Part shown: positions 10,422 to 19,415 of the stretch, piece after piece | Numbering within the stretch: position 1 is the stretch's first letter | Layout of the letters: each line of letters begins with the position of its first letter | Assembly: GCA_937927975.1 (NCBI GenBank) | Contig: CALEZT010000134.1 | Span: 1 to 38,894, forward strand | Reading direction: 5' to 3' | DNA length: 38,894 bases | Source: an uncultured Phycisphaerales bacterium | GTDB taxonomy: Bacteria; Planctomycetota; Phycisphaerae; Sedimentisphaerales; Anaerobacaceae | The notes under the pieces: generated by a model | What the model was told of the DNA's origin: nothing | Database searches by the model: none | What the model saw: only the letters and a program-made list of their open reading frames with translations | Made by a program: the position numbers and the translations under genes

Positions 10422-10450
10422 TTGATTTGCGGCTGGAATACGCCTATAAT
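10422..10450 (+). promoter_or_regulatory. Sigma70-like promoter reading toward the PEP-CTERM gene
   Basis: TTGATT (10422-10427), exactly 17 bp, then consensus TATAAT (10445-10450). Transcription should begin near 10457, giving a ~280-nt leader before the ATG at 10737. It is divergent from the sigma gene 2 promoter 66 bp away. Confidence 0.65.
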
Positions 10451-10456
10451 ACATAG

Positions 10457-10736
10457 CACGATGGTGAAACGAGACGGATCTCTTGCAGGTGGCATTCCCT
10501 GGAGAGGGATGCCAGAGATAACCGAGTGTGCATAGGGTTGCCGTTCGTCTCCCGTGATCGTCGCCGGGAGTTGACGCAACGATACAATAGAACCATGATC
10601 TGTTGTTCTTGCACAAAGGCGCATGGCTGGGTGCCTTTGTCTGCGGAAGCTGAAGTGGACAGGGAACACGAACGCGGCGGCCGTAGCATCACGCAAACAA
10701 TCACGGTTCTCATACCCATTTTGGGAGGTCAGGACA
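10457..10736 (+). other. Long structured 5' leader of the PEP-CTERM gene
   Basis: There is no convincing gene in this 280-nt stretch. On the transcribed strand it can form hairpins at 10491-10513 (8-bp stem, 7-nt loop), 10549-10570 (CTCCCG with CGGGAG) and 10613-10640 (ACAAAGGC with GCCTTTGT). It ends in the Shine-Dalgarno GGGAGGT. I could not match it to a known riboswitch class, so a regulatory role is only a possibility. Confidence 0.35.
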
Positions 10737-11363
10737 ATGAGAAGGCATAGAATTCCTGGTATCGTAACGGCCTGCCTGCTCGTGTGCTCAGCAGCCCAGG
10801 CGACTGTGGTCCTCGATCAATTGCAGGAGTCGGGGGACTGGCCGGTCTCCGCTCTGGAGAAGGTGGCCCAGACCTTCACGGCAGGCGTATCAGGCGTCCT
10901 CGACCACGTGGAAGTAGGGGCCTTTGAGGGGGTCATCCCCCCGAGCGTGGCATGGTACTATCCGTGTACCGTAGAAATCAGGGATACGGCGGCGGGCCAG
11001 CCAGGCAGTACGGTCCTTGGCAGTGTACTGACCGCAACAGCCTTCGCGGACGGCTGGAATACGATCGACTTCCTCTCCCAAAACGTTGATCTGATGGCCG
11101 GTCAGATGTATGCCCTCGTCCTGATTCCGGATGGCAAAGAGTATGATCCCTACGTGCGAGAAAGTGGCAACATGTACGAGGGCGGTGGTCTTTGGCAGTT
11201 CAGAGGTGGCCTATGGGAGTTGGAGGGCCGCTTCGGACCGGCTGACATGCAGTTTCGTACCTGGGTCCGAACGAACAGTGTGGTTCCCGCCCCCGGAGCG
11301 ATTCTGCTTGGCACGCTCGGTGTGGGCCTGGTCGGCTCAATGCGGCGACGGAGAACACTTTAG
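10737..11363 (+). CDS. PEP-CTERM exported protein
   Basis: Start chosen at the ATG 10737, with GGAGGT 7 nt upstream; the frame extends upstream to 10623 but without a ribosome site. The product has 208 residues. Residues 1-22 form a signal peptide (MRRHR, hydrophobic core, AAQA cleavage). The body resembles a small beta-sandwich (TFTAGVSGVLDHVEVGAF...VEIRDTAAGQPGS) of the kind found in PEP-CTERM choice-of-anchor proteins. The C-terminus has the sorting signal: VPAPGAILLG, a hydrophobic helix and the basic end MRRRRTL. In the PEP-CTERM/exosortase system such proteins are cleaved and passed to the cell surface or extracellular matrix; no exosortase gene is in the window. It is the only plus-strand gene among the cassettes and has its own promoter. 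Confidence 0.9.
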   Translation: MRRHRIPGIVTACLLVCSAAQATVVLDQLQESGDWPVSALEKVAQTFTAGVSGVLDHVEVGAFEGVIPPSVAWYYPCTVEIRDTAAGQPGSTVLGSVLTATAFADGWNTIDFLSQNVDLMAGQMYALVLIPDGKEYDPYVRESGNMYEGGGLWQFRGGLWELEGRFGPADMQFRTWVRTNSVVPAPGAILLGTLGVGLVGSMRRRRTL

Positions 11364-11398
11364 GTTTCTGGTTTCTCGGCGGTTACGCTGACATTGGA

Positions 11399-11456
11399 GC
11401 TGTGCGGCCATCGCGGAGCCCATTTCTGCGCCTTCCGCCCATGGCCGTAGCACAGC
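11399..11456 (+). terminator. Large hairpin after the PEP-CTERM gene
   Basis: The arms GCTGTGCGGCCAT (11399-11411) and ATGGCCGTAGCACAGC (11441-11456) pair over 13 bp with a 3-nt bulge. Inside them GCGGA pairs with TCCGC. It lies 36 bp past the stop codon. There is no U-tract, so it may be a terminator, an mRNA-stabilising stem or a small palindromic element. Confidence 0.4.
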
Positions 11457-11506
11457 AGGTGGGTGGGCATCGAATCCCAAGTACAATGCTTCATACCACA
11501 AGATGA

Positions 11507-11543
11507 GAACGAGCCGGCGGTCCCGCTTCCCGCCGGCCCGTTC
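11507..11543 (-). terminator. GCCGGCGG-type hairpin after cassette 3
   Basis: 14-bp stem (GAACGGGCCGGCGG with CCGCCGGCTCGTTC on the minus strand), 9-nt loop, preceded by the conserved ACACACAC tract. It lies ~110 bp beyond the kinase C stop and between convergent genes, so it could serve both strands. Confidence 0.55.
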
Positions 11544-11653
11544 CGAAAGTGTGTGTGTTCGTAGTGTGCCCGTCAGGGCATATCTTTCAGACGTGAAACG
11601 CCGGCGATCCTACGCTTCACGCATCACGCTTCACGCACGACGATCACAACGCC

Positions 11654-13324
11654 CTACGGCCTCACGACCCGGTTGTAGATCCGCACGTCGTCGATCAGGC
11701 CGGACCAGCCGGTGCCCGTCTTGCTGCCGGCGCCGATGATGAACTTCCCGTCTGCGACAGACAGGTCCGGCTGCGGATCTCGGCCCACCTCCTGGCCGTC
11801 CACGTACAGAATCCGCTCCGCGCCGTCGAAGACCAATCCAATGCGATGCCACTTGCCGCCGGTGATGACCGCCTCCGAGGTGCCGATGGAGAGCGGTTGG
11901 CTCTTGCTCGTCAACTTCGTCATCAGACTCCCGTCGATCGGATTGGCCATCAGCCACTCTGTCGCGCCATTGTGGCTCAGGAGAATCTGGCCTGGCGCCC
12001 CGCCCTTGACCCAGGCAATCACGCTAAAAGGACCCGCCCCCAGATTCGGGATCGTACCCGTGACCACGCAGCCGGTCACGCCGTCACACTTCAAGGCCCC
12101 TCCGACCATCCCGCCATCAGGCTGCCACGTAGCTCCGGCGATCACCGAACCGTTAAAGTCCCCGGCACTGTCCTCGGCAACCGTACCTTCCGTTTCGTCG
12201 AACGCCCAGTGGGCCACGAGCGTTGAGTCCTCGACGTCTTCGCCGATGTACTCTGCAAGGACCGTCAAGTCCTCAGCATCGACAACACCATCGCCCCAGG
12301 CATACGGACCGATGTCACACAGCGAGTCACTCCCGCCCAACTCCATGACCATGACGAGAAGGTCTTTGCCATCGATTTGTCCATCGCCGTTGAAGTCCAC
12401 AATGGGGATGATTGGTGCCTGCCAAAGGTCAAACATCTCTCCGCGCGCAGTCCAGAAATACAGCGTGCGCCCATCCGGAGAGATCCGTGGTGCACACTCC
12501 TGCGCTGAACCATTGACCTTGGGGCCAAGGTTCACCGGCGATTGCCATGGATCGGAGAGACTCGCCCGTCTACTCATCCACATATCAGACGCCCCATACC
12601 CGCCGGGCGAGGGTGTGCTGAAAGGACCGTCACAGAAGAGAAACAACAGCCCATCCGGTGATAGGGACGGCCATTGCACATCGTACGGACTATTCACTAC
12701 TGGGCCGAGATTGACCAACGCTGGCCAGGGTTCCTCCTCTGTCGCCCGCCTCGCCACGTAGAAGTCGTTCATTCCGTATCCGCCTGGGCGGTGCGAGTGA
12801 ATGTAGAGTTCCAGACCGTCGGCTGAAATCCAGGGTTCCCCGGCACCACCGCTGCTGTTTATGTTGGAACCAAGATTGACCGCAGGCCCCCAAGGGGCGT
12901 CTCTGCAGCAGCGCGTCGTCACATACACATCCCACGAACCATATCCGCCAGGCCGACTTGACATGAAGTAAAGGGCAAGTCCGTCTTTGGAGATGGACGG
13001 GTATACATCGTGTGCCGAACTGTTGACCATAGGCCCGAGATTGTCTGGATGACCCCAATCTTCGTCTTTCGAAGTGCGTCGGAGGCACCATATATCCCGC
13101 GAGCCCAATCCTCCAGGACGAATTGCGTTGATGTACATCTCGAGTCCGTCATAGGAGAAGCAACAGATGACCTCTGTTCCACTGTCGAGAACCGGGATAG
13201 TGGATTTGACACTGACCGGTTCGCCGAAGGTGAAAGCCGTGTATGCAGTTGCGACCTCAATACCTGCGAGGAAATTCAAGCCAAGCAAGGACATGATATA
13301 CATCGGAATCTCAAACAGCTTCAT
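11654..13324 (-). other. Embedded secreted protein frame inside kinase C (possible internal start)
   Basis: ATG at 13322-13324, preceded by AAGGGAAGGTGTGAG, a good Shine-Dalgarno. It would give a 556-residue protein starting [16 protein letters not shown], a signal-peptide-like sequence, followed by FTFGEPVSV as in the free-standing gene at 3902-4996. The 19 nt up to and including this ATG are identical in kinases C, D and E. Either an internal start makes a separate secreted protein, or this marks an old gene fusion. Confidence 0.55.
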
Positions 13325-16300
13325 CTCACACCTTCCCTTCTGCCCAAAGGCAACAGACATCATTCGAGTCATATTTACCGGTCTTTCTGCAGAAAAGACA
13401 AGTTGGCAATCGAACGGCAGGCTGATGACGCGACGGAGGTCTTGAGACGGAGCCGTGGGGGCGTCCGGATGCAGACGACCGGCCAGAACAGCCGACCACT
13501 TTCTCATGTCGAAATTGGCAAAGGCGCGCTTACCCAGGTAATCAGAGTACTGCGCACGCCTGGTGTAGGCATAGGCATCCTGTGGATCAGTCTCTATTCG
13601 CCGAGTATAGAAGGTAACCATCTCACAGAAGTACTCAACAGCCGTCTGACCTGGTCCAAGAGCCTCGATCGTCGACACAAGGGGGGCCAGTTGAGCGGTC
13701 CAAATCGCACAATATGGTTGGCCTAACGAAAAGAGGAGTTCAGTCCCATCCGAAGACCATTCGACACCTGTAATCTGGCCACCAAGTGCTCGTGTGGAAC
13801 TGCCTGTTTCCAGGCTGTAAACCCATAGCCCCGTTCTGTCGTCACTGTCGTTGCGACCAGTTAGGCATAGCTCATCTCCAGTCGGAGACCATGCAACGCT
13901 GCTACGTGACAAGAAAAGCACAGGCAGCTCGGTATCGAGGACGTGTGTAGGGATATCTATGATCTTGAGCAATGAATCCTCCACATATGCCACGCGATGG
14001 GTATCACGCGATACCGACGGGAAGGGACTTGAACACCTCGCAATCGTTTCCGCCTTGCTATCCGGCTCCGTAATGGAGATGGTATTCAGACTGTGATTCA
14101 GCCGCGAATGGTAGACAATGTACCGTGAGTCTTCGGCCCAGGAAGGAGCCCCTCCGGAGACAAGACGTCTCGCCTCTGTTCCATCGGCGTTGATGACCCA
14201 GATTTCTTCCTCTTCGCGAAAGAAATGCTGATCCTTGAGCTCGGCAGCAACGTACTCCGACACGCGAAGGAACCTGGCATCTCGGACAAATGCAATATGT
14301 CGCCCGTCAGGGGACCATTTGGGGCTCTTACCCGGGACAATCAATAGTTCGGTTTCGCAAGACTTCAGATCAAACACTGCGATGCCTCCGTAGCCTCTCA
14401 CATTGGGAGAGAAGGCCAGCTTCTTCCCATCTGGCGACCAACTTGCATCAAACGCATCTGTGAGGAGTTGGCCGCCCTTGGCCGATAGGCTGCGATAGGT
14501 CTCTTCCGCCTCTCTCATCGGCAAAAAGGCGGCGCCCGCAGGCTCTTGCTCCGCCGCATGCCACGACCGCCCAGATTCCAACGTATCAAAGACGTACTTC
14601 GCACACCAGTCACGGTGTCTCTGACGGGCTTCGTGACCGGGGGCGATGATCTCGCGAAAGAGAGTTGTCGCCGCGTCGTATTCGCCCAGCGCGGTCAAGG
14701 CCGCGAACTTGTGATATTGTAGGGGCGAAACATCTTTCGACCCTGCCTGGGCCTCTGCGATGACGCGTTCATATTCGCCCATTCGAAGCAGGGTCTCAGA
14801 CTGCTGAATTCGCAGATCTACCCGTTGTACCTCGTCGCCGACCGTCAGGGCAATCGCCAGGGAAAAGTCTGCAATCGCTTCGGGATACCGCCCCAGTTCA
14901 CGCGACGCCTTCGCACGCAACGCATACCCCAGCGGATCACGCGGCCTCAGAACCGTCATGACCAGAGCGTCATCGCGTAATCGGTCGTACTTCCTGGAGG
15001 CGTAATACGTATAGGCGCGGAGGCGTCGAGATTCGTAATGGCTGGAATCAAGCTGCAAGGCCTTGTCGAGGGAAGCCAGTTGCTCCTTGACGGTCAGCGC
15101 GGTCATCGCCCGTAGGAAGTAGGCTTCCGCGGTCTCCGGCAACATCGCCACGGCCTTCTTGCGGTGTTCTTCGATCTCTGCGAGTTTCTGCGCGTCCGGC
15201 GAGCTACTCTCCCAGAGGATGCGAGCCAGGAGCGAATGGGCGGCGCCGGCAACCTCAGGCTTCTCATCGAGAAGGCCACCCAGCACGGCCATCGCCTCTT
15301 TCGGTTGGCGGTTGTCCACGAGAATTGTGGCTTGAAGAAGGCGGGCCTCTGCGCCAACGTGCTTGCTGTCGCGGATCGGGTTGATCGTTGCCAGGGCCGC
15401 TTCGCGTTCGACCTTGGCGTATTGCTCGCGGGCCTGGGAAAGGATGTTCCTGTGCTTGAAGCCTTCTGCCTCCGCCAGTTGCGCCCGGTCGCGATTCCAC
15501 ATGGACAGGATCACGACCGCCGCGACCGCGACAGTTGCCAGCGCAACAGCCGCGAGGACCTGGGAGCGGTGTCTGCGGAGGAATCTTTCCACGCGATACG
15601 CCACGCCGGGACCTCGCGCCAGGACGGGCTCATGCTCCAGATGCCGCCGGATGTCCTCGGCCAGGCCGCCGGCGGTGTCATACCGCCGGGAACGGTCCTT
15701 TTCGAGGGTCTTCATCACGATCCAGTCCAGATCGCCTCGGACCTGCTGGTAGGGTGTGCGGGGCACACCTGTGGCACCCCCGCCCTCGGGGGTGATCCCA
15801 GTTCCTCCAGCCGAGGGCGGCTGTTTGGTTCCCCCAGCCGGGGGCGGCTGGGCTACGTGAGCGGTCCGGATCCGCGTCGAGGGTTTGACCGGCTCCTGTT
15901 CCCGGATGACCCGCTGCATCTCGACGTAGCCTGCTTTGCGAAGTTCCTCCTCGCTGAAGGGCGTGGTGCCGGTGAGCAGTTCATAAAGCAGGACCCCCAG
16001 AGAGTAGATGTCGGTCCGAGTGTCGATATCGAGGTCGCTCAATTCCGCCTGTTCCGGACTCATATAGGCAGGGGTGCCAATGAGGTGAGCGTAGCGGGTA
16101 AAGAGCGTCTTCTCCGTCAGACGTTGGTTCGTGGCCTTGGCGATGCCGAAATCGATTACCTTGGGGATGGGTTTGCCGTCATGGTGGGTAACCATGACAT
16201 TGGAGGGCTTGATATCCCGATGGATGATGCCCTTGGTGTGGGCGTGCTGCACCACGTGGCAGACCTGGATGAACAAGGCCAGGCGGTCCTTGATGCTCAA

Positions 16301-16828
16301 ACTATTCCTATCACAGTACTTGGTAATCGAGACGCCTTGGACCAGTTCCATGACGAAATACGGCCGGCCGGTCTCCGTAGCCCCGGCGTCGAGGACCTTG
16401 GCGATATTGGGATGGTCCATCAGGGCCAAAGCCTGCCTCTCGGCCTCGAAGCGGGCGATAACTTGGCGGGTGTCCATGCCCAATTTGATGATCTTGAGAG
16501 CCACTTTCCGCCGGATCGGCCGCTCCTGCTCGGCCATATAAACAACAGCCATCCCGCCTTCGCCAATCTTCTCCAGGAGCTTGTACCGGCCGATGATCGT
16601 TCCGGGGCCCTCAATCGGGTCCAAGACCTCCGGCGAAGCCTGGGAATCACCGAGAAGCGGATCAAGAAGCGGATTCTCACTATCGCGGGCTCGCAGCAGA
16701 GCCGTAATCCTTGCTCTACGCGATGAATCGACCCCGCACACTCTGTCCAAGTAAGCGTCGCGCTCCGCTGCGGTTGGAAAAGCGGCAGCTTCGCAAAAGA
16801 TCATTTTGTCATTTTGCTCAGACGACAT
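11654..16828 (-). CDS. Transmembrane Ser/Thr kinase fused to secreted PD40-dockerin-LamG protein, cassette 3 (kinase C)
   Basis: A 1724-residue product. Start set at the ATG 16826-16828 (GGAGA, 7-nt spacing; aligns with the sister kinases). A GTG at 16897 overlapping the sigma stop is less likely. Kinase motifs intact: glycine loop ~88-96, Lys112, HRD ~203, DFG ~226. Then come the Pro/Gly linker, TM helix ~423-443, TPR-like repeats ~455-770 and a TolB/PD40 sensor ~790-1070. At residue 1169 the frame enters a second unit with its own start-like Met and a signal-peptide-like helix. It then continues with PD40 blades, a dockerin ([24 protein letters not shown]) and a LamG-like jelly roll (~1540-1720, from [12 protein letters not shown]). 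Co-transcribed with sigma gene 3. Unusually, a signal peptide lies in the middle of the open frame. Confidence 0.94.
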   Translation of the reverse strand: MSSEQNDKMIFCEAAAFPTAAERDAYLDRVCGVDSSRRARITALLRARDSENPLLDPLLGDSQASPEVLDPIEGPGTIIGRYKLLEKIGEGGMAVVYMAEQERPIRRKVALKIIKLGMDTRQVIARFEAERQALALMDHPNIAKVLDAGATETGRPYFVMELVQGVSITKYCDRNSLSIKDRLALFIQVCHVVQHAHTKGIIHRDIKPSNVMVTHHDGKPIPKVIDFGIAKATNQRLTEKTLFTRYAHLIGTPAYMSPEQAELSDLDIDTRTDIYSLGVLLYELLTGTTPFSEEELRKAGYVEMQRVIREQEPVKPSTRIRTAHVAQPPPAGGTKQPPSAGGTGITPEGGGATGVPRTPYQQVRGDLDWIVMKTLEKDRSRRYDTAGGLAEDIRRHLEHEPVLARGPGVAYRVERFLRRHRSQVLAAVALATVAVAAVVILSMWNRDRAQLAEAEGFKHRNILSQAREQYAKVEREAALATINPIRDSKHVGAEARLLQATILVDNRQPKEAMAVLGGLLDEKPEVAGAAHSLLARILWESSSPDAQKLAEIEEHRKKAVAMLPETAEAYFLRAMTALTVKEQLASLDKALQLDSSHYESRRLRAYTYYASRKYDRLRDDALVMTVLRPRDPLGYALRAKASRELGRYPEAIADFSLAIALTVGDEVQRVDLRIQQSETLLRMGEYERVIAEAQAGSKDVSPLQYHKFAALTALGEYDAATTLFREIIAPGHEARQRHRDWCAKYVFDTLESGRSWHAAEQEPAGAAFLPMREAEETYRSLSAKGGQLLTDAFDASWSPDGKKLAFSPNVRGYGGIAVFDLKSCETELLIVPGKSPKWSPDGRHIAFVRDARFLRVSEYVAAELKDQHFFREEEEIWVINADGTEARRLVSGGAPSWAEDSRYIVYHSRLNHSLNTISITEPDSKAETIARCSSPFPSVSRDTHRVAYVEDSLLKIIDIPTHVLDTELPVLFLSRSSVAWSPTGDELCLTGRNDSDDRTGLWVYSLETGSSTRALGGQITGVEWSSDGTELLFSLGQPYCAIWTAQLAPLVSTIEALGPGQTAVEYFCEMVTFYTRRIETDPQDAYAYTRRAQYSDYLGKRAFANFDMRKWSAVLAGRLHPDAPTAPSQDLRRVISLPFDCQLVFSAERPVNMTRMMSVAFGQKGRCEMKLFEIPMYIMSLLGLNFLAGIEVATAYTAFTFGEPVSVKSTIPVLDSGTEVICCFSYDGLEMYINAIRPGGLGSRDIWCLRRTSKDEDWGHPDNLGPMVNSSAHDVYPSISKDGLALYFMSSRPGGYGSWDVYVTTRCCRDAPWGPAVNLGSNINSSGGAGEPWISADGLELYIHSHRPGGYGMNDFYVARRATEEEPWPALVNLGPVVNSPYDVQWPSLSPDGLLFLFCDGPFSTPSPGGYGASDMWMSRRASLSDPWQSPVNLGPKVNGSAQECAPRISPDGRTLYFWTARGEMFDLWQAPIIPIVDFNGDGQIDGKDLLVMVMELGGSDSLCDIGPYAWGDGVVDAEDLTVLAEYIGEDVEDSTLVAHWAFDETEGTVAEDSAGDFNGSVIAGATWQPDGGMVGGALKCDGVTGCVVTGTIPNLGAGPFSVIAWVKGGAPGQILLSHNGATEWLMANPIDGSLMTKLTSKSQPLSIGTSEAVITGGKWHRIGLVFDGAERILYVDGQEVGRDPQPDLSVADGKFIIGAGSKTGTGWSGLIDDVRIYNRVVRP
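15753..15851. repeat. 99-bp hairpin array in the kinase C linker
   Basis: Four consecutive small hairpins: GGTGTGC-GGG-GCACACC, CACCCCCG-CCCT-CGGGGGTG, CAGCCG-AGGG-CGGCTG and CCAGCCG-GGGG-CGGCTGG. Read through in frame they encode the Pro/Gly-rich linker between the kinase lobe and its last helices. The array is almost identical in kinases D and E and partly visible in kinase A. It looks REP-derived. Confidence 0.75.
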
Positions 16829-16841
16829 TCTCTGGTCTCCG

Positions 16842-16892
16842 TACAACAGTGCGAAATCCGAGCTGAGGAATTCCACGAGATTGTGAAAAATC
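16842..16892 (-). promoter_or_regulatory. Conserved box between sigma gene 3 and kinase C
   Basis: Minus strand: GATTTTTC, 25 nt, GGATTTCGCACTGTTGTA. It is the cassette 3 version of the box at 9605-9645 with a longer spacer, sitting directly after the sigma stop codon. Confidence 0.35.
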
Positions 16893-16893
16893 T

Positions 16894-17463
16894 TCACGGT
16901 ATGAGGCCTTCGCCCATTTCGGCACCGAGCCAGGCGCGTGCGTATTCAAGATCCGCGTACGCTTTGGAGAGCGAGACTCCCAGGACTTCTGCTGCTTGCC
17001 TTGTTGTCAGGCCCCCAAAAATCCGCAACTTGATCAGGTCAGATGCCGTCTTGTCTTGCGCAGAGAGCTTACCCAAAGCTTCATCGAGCGCAAGTAGATC
17101 GTCAGGGCCAATCTCCTGCACACCGAGTGCAATGGAATCTTCAAGTTGGATGCGCTTTCTCTCCCCACCACATTTCTGGCTCTTCTTTCGTCGTGCCCTC
17201 TCAACCAGAATCCTACGCATCGCCTCCGCCGCGGCCGCGAAAAAGTGACCCCGGCTGTTCCAATTCTGCGGCTCATCTCCGACCAACCGGATATACGCCT
17301 CATGGACCAACGCCGTCGCCTGAAGGGTCTGGCCGGGCGATTCGTGGGAGAGCTTCTGAGCCGCGAGAATACGTAGTTCTTCGTAGACCAAAGGGAGCAG
17401 TTCGTCCGTAGCTTTCGCGTCCCCCCGTTCGATGGCATTCAAGATGCGTGTCACATCACTCAT
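16894..17463 (-). CDS. ECF sigma factor (TIGR02999 type), cassette 3
   Basis: A 189-residue ECF sigma factor. The ATG at 17461-17463 has the conserved GGGGAG leader. Region 2 is nearly identical to the sisters (through FFAAAAEAMRRILVERARRKKSQKCGG). Region 4 is the most divergent of the five: LTTRQAAEVLGVSLSKAYADLEYARAWL, where the sisters have a HWAY- or FWAY-like helix end (HWAL in copy 4). A distinct promoter preference is therefore likely. Its stop codon lies 65 bp before the chosen kinase C start and overlaps the alternative GTG start of that frame, so the two are surely one transcript. The kinase is the probable regulator in place of an anti-sigma factor. Confidence 0.95.
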   Translation of the reverse strand: MSDVTRILNAIERGDAKATDELLPLVYEELRILAAQKLSHESPGQTLQATALVHEAYIRLVGDEPQNWNSRGHFFAAAAEAMRRILVERARRKKSQKCGGERKRIQLEDSIALGVQEIGPDDLLALDEALGKLSAQDKTASDLIKLRIFGGLTTRQAAEVLGVSLSKAYADLEYARAWLGAEMGEGLIP

Positions 17464-17498
17464 GCCGACTCCCCACCGTTGTGCCTTTGTGATGGGGG

Positions 17499-17528
17499 TA
17501 TTCTCTCACGAACGAGGGGAAAATGCAA
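17499..17528 (-). promoter_or_regulatory. Conserved promoter of sigma gene 3
   Basis: Minus strand: TTGCAT, 18-bp spacer, AGAATA. The spacer is nearly the same as in cassettes 1 and 5. Confidence 0.65.
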
Positions 17529-17580
17529 GCGTCCTGGAGGACATGCCACCCCTGCGGGTCGTAGCCGTCCAGTCCGGTCA

Positions 17581-17614
17581 GGGAAAGGGCCGGCGTTCCG
17601 TTTTCCGCCGGCCC
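17581..17614 (-). terminator. GCCGGCG-type hairpin after cassette 4
   Basis: Minus strand: GGGCCGGCG pairs with CGCCGGCCC around a 10-nt loop and is followed by TTTCCC. An ACACACAC tract precedes it, as in the sister copies. It lies ~130 bp past the kinase D stop and upstream of the sigma gene 3 promoter. Confidence 0.6.
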
Positions 17615-17744
17615 GGTTCCAAGTGTGTGTGTCGCCTGTTTGCGGAAGATCCAAGTTTGAAGCAAGAGGCGACGGACATTACATCTTCGTCCTCCTCACT
17701 TGACACTCGACACTTCACACTTCCAACTTCTGCTTCCCAACGCC

Positions 17745-19415
17745 CTACGGCCTCACGATCCGGCTGTAGATCCGCACGTCGTCGATCAGGCCGGACCAGC
17801 CGGTGCCCGTCTTGCTGCCGGCGCCGATGATGAACTTCCCGTCTGCGACGGAAAGGTCGGGCTGCGGATCTCGGGCCACCTCTTGGCCGTCCACGTACAA
17901 GATTCGGTCCGCGCCGTCGAAGACCAATGCGATGCGATGCCACTTGCCGTCCGTGATGACCGCCTCCGACGTGCCGATGGAGAGCGGTTGGCTCTTGCTC
18001 GTCAGCTTCGTCATCAGGCTCCCGTCGATCGGATTGGCCATCAGCCATTCCTTCGTGCCATTGAGACTGAGGAGAATCTGTCCTGGCGCCCCGCCCTTGA
18101 CCCAGGCGATCACGCTGAACGGTCCTGTCCCCAAGTTCGGGATCATGCCCGTGACCACGCAGCCGGTCACCCCATCGCATTTGAGCGCCCCGCCGACCAT
18201 TCCGCCTTGAGGCTGCCACGTAGCCCCGGCGGTCACGGAACCGTTATAGTCCCCGGCACTGTCCTCGGCAACCGTGCCCTCGGTTTCGTCGAACGCCCAG
18301 TGGGCCACAAGCGTTGAGTCCTCGACATCTTTCCCGATGTACTCTGCGAGGACAGTCAGATCTTTGGCGTCGACAACGCCATCGCCCCAGGCATAGGGAC
18401 CGATGTCACACAGCGGATCATTCCCGCCCAATTGAACAACCATAGCAAGAAGGTCCTTCCCATCCACCTGGCCGTCGCCGGTGAAATCCGCGATGGGGAT
18501 AATCGGTGCCTGCCACATATCGCAGGTGTTTTCGGGAAAGGTCAGGACGTACAGCGTGCGTCCGTCAGGTGACATCGCGGCAACCAAATCGTCCGCAGAT
18601 GTGTTGAGTCTTGGTCCAAGATTCACGGGTGCCTGCCAAGGACTGGAAAGCGTCGCACGCCTGGTCATCCACGTGTCAATACGACCACGCCCCCCGGGCC
18701 GGAACGGACTGCTGTAACTATCTGTGAAGAATAGCAGGAGGCCATCCACCGAGAGACACGGGTTATATTCGCCGTACGGACTGTTCACCGTGGGACCCAG
18801 ATTGACCGCTTCGCCCCACGCATCCTGTGTTGTTGTCCGGCGCGCCACATAGATGTCGCATTCACTGCCATATCCGCCGGGCCGCCCCGACTGGAAGTAG
18901 AGCTCCAGGCCATCCGGGGATACTTTCGGGGCACCGTCGGGGAAGGAACTGTTGACCTTCGGGCCCAGATTCACCGTGGGTCCCCAGGGGGCGTCTTTCG
19001 TCACGCGTGTCGTCATGTATATATCATCGTAGCCCTCCCGGTTGGAGTCGAAATAGAGCGTAAGTCCATCAGCGGGCATCGAGCATACGACCTCATCGTA
19101 GGCACTGTTGACGGCAGGCCCGAGATTCTCAGGCGGACCCCAATCACCACCGATCGTCGCACGTCTCGAAACCCAGAAGTCAAAGCCGCCAAGCCCTCCA
19201 GGCCGGGATGGGTCGGAGCAGAAGTACATCTCCAGCCCATCCGAGGAGAAGCATACTATGCAATCGTGCGCAGGATCGAGGACCGGGATTACGGACCTGA
19301 GGTTCACTCGCTCACCGACCCTGAAGTCTGCATGTGCAGGCGATGTGTCAAGGCCTGAAAGAAGACAAAGGCCAAAGAGCGATCCTACGAACATCGGAAT
19401 CTCAAACAGTTTCAT
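17745..19415 (-). other. Embedded secreted protein frame inside kinase D (possible internal start)
   Basis: ATG at 19413-19415 with AAGGGAAGGTGTGAG upstream; 556 residues. The signal peptide is the clearest of the three: [20 protein letters not shown], ending in a classic AHA-D cleavage site, then [11 protein letters not shown]40, dockerin and LamG follow. A usable cleavage site is hard to explain if only the kinase fusion is made. Confidence 0.6.

Noticed and set aside
10292..10696. Upstream extension of sigma gene 2 by 135 residues
   Set aside because: The extension covers the conserved promoter and has no protein-like composition. The internal MSDVTRIL start matches all sister genes.
10457..10736. 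Leader of the PEP-CTERM gene as a c-di-GMP or cobalamin riboswitch
   Set aside because: The conserved cores of those classes are not present in the sequence as read by eye.
15164..16726. A 520-residue plus-strand open frame opposite kinase C
   Set aside because: It is the complement of the kinase-linker-TPR coding region and has equivalents opposite the other kinases. Its translation is rich in His, Gln, Leu and Arg with no domain, and the minus-strand product is clearly real.
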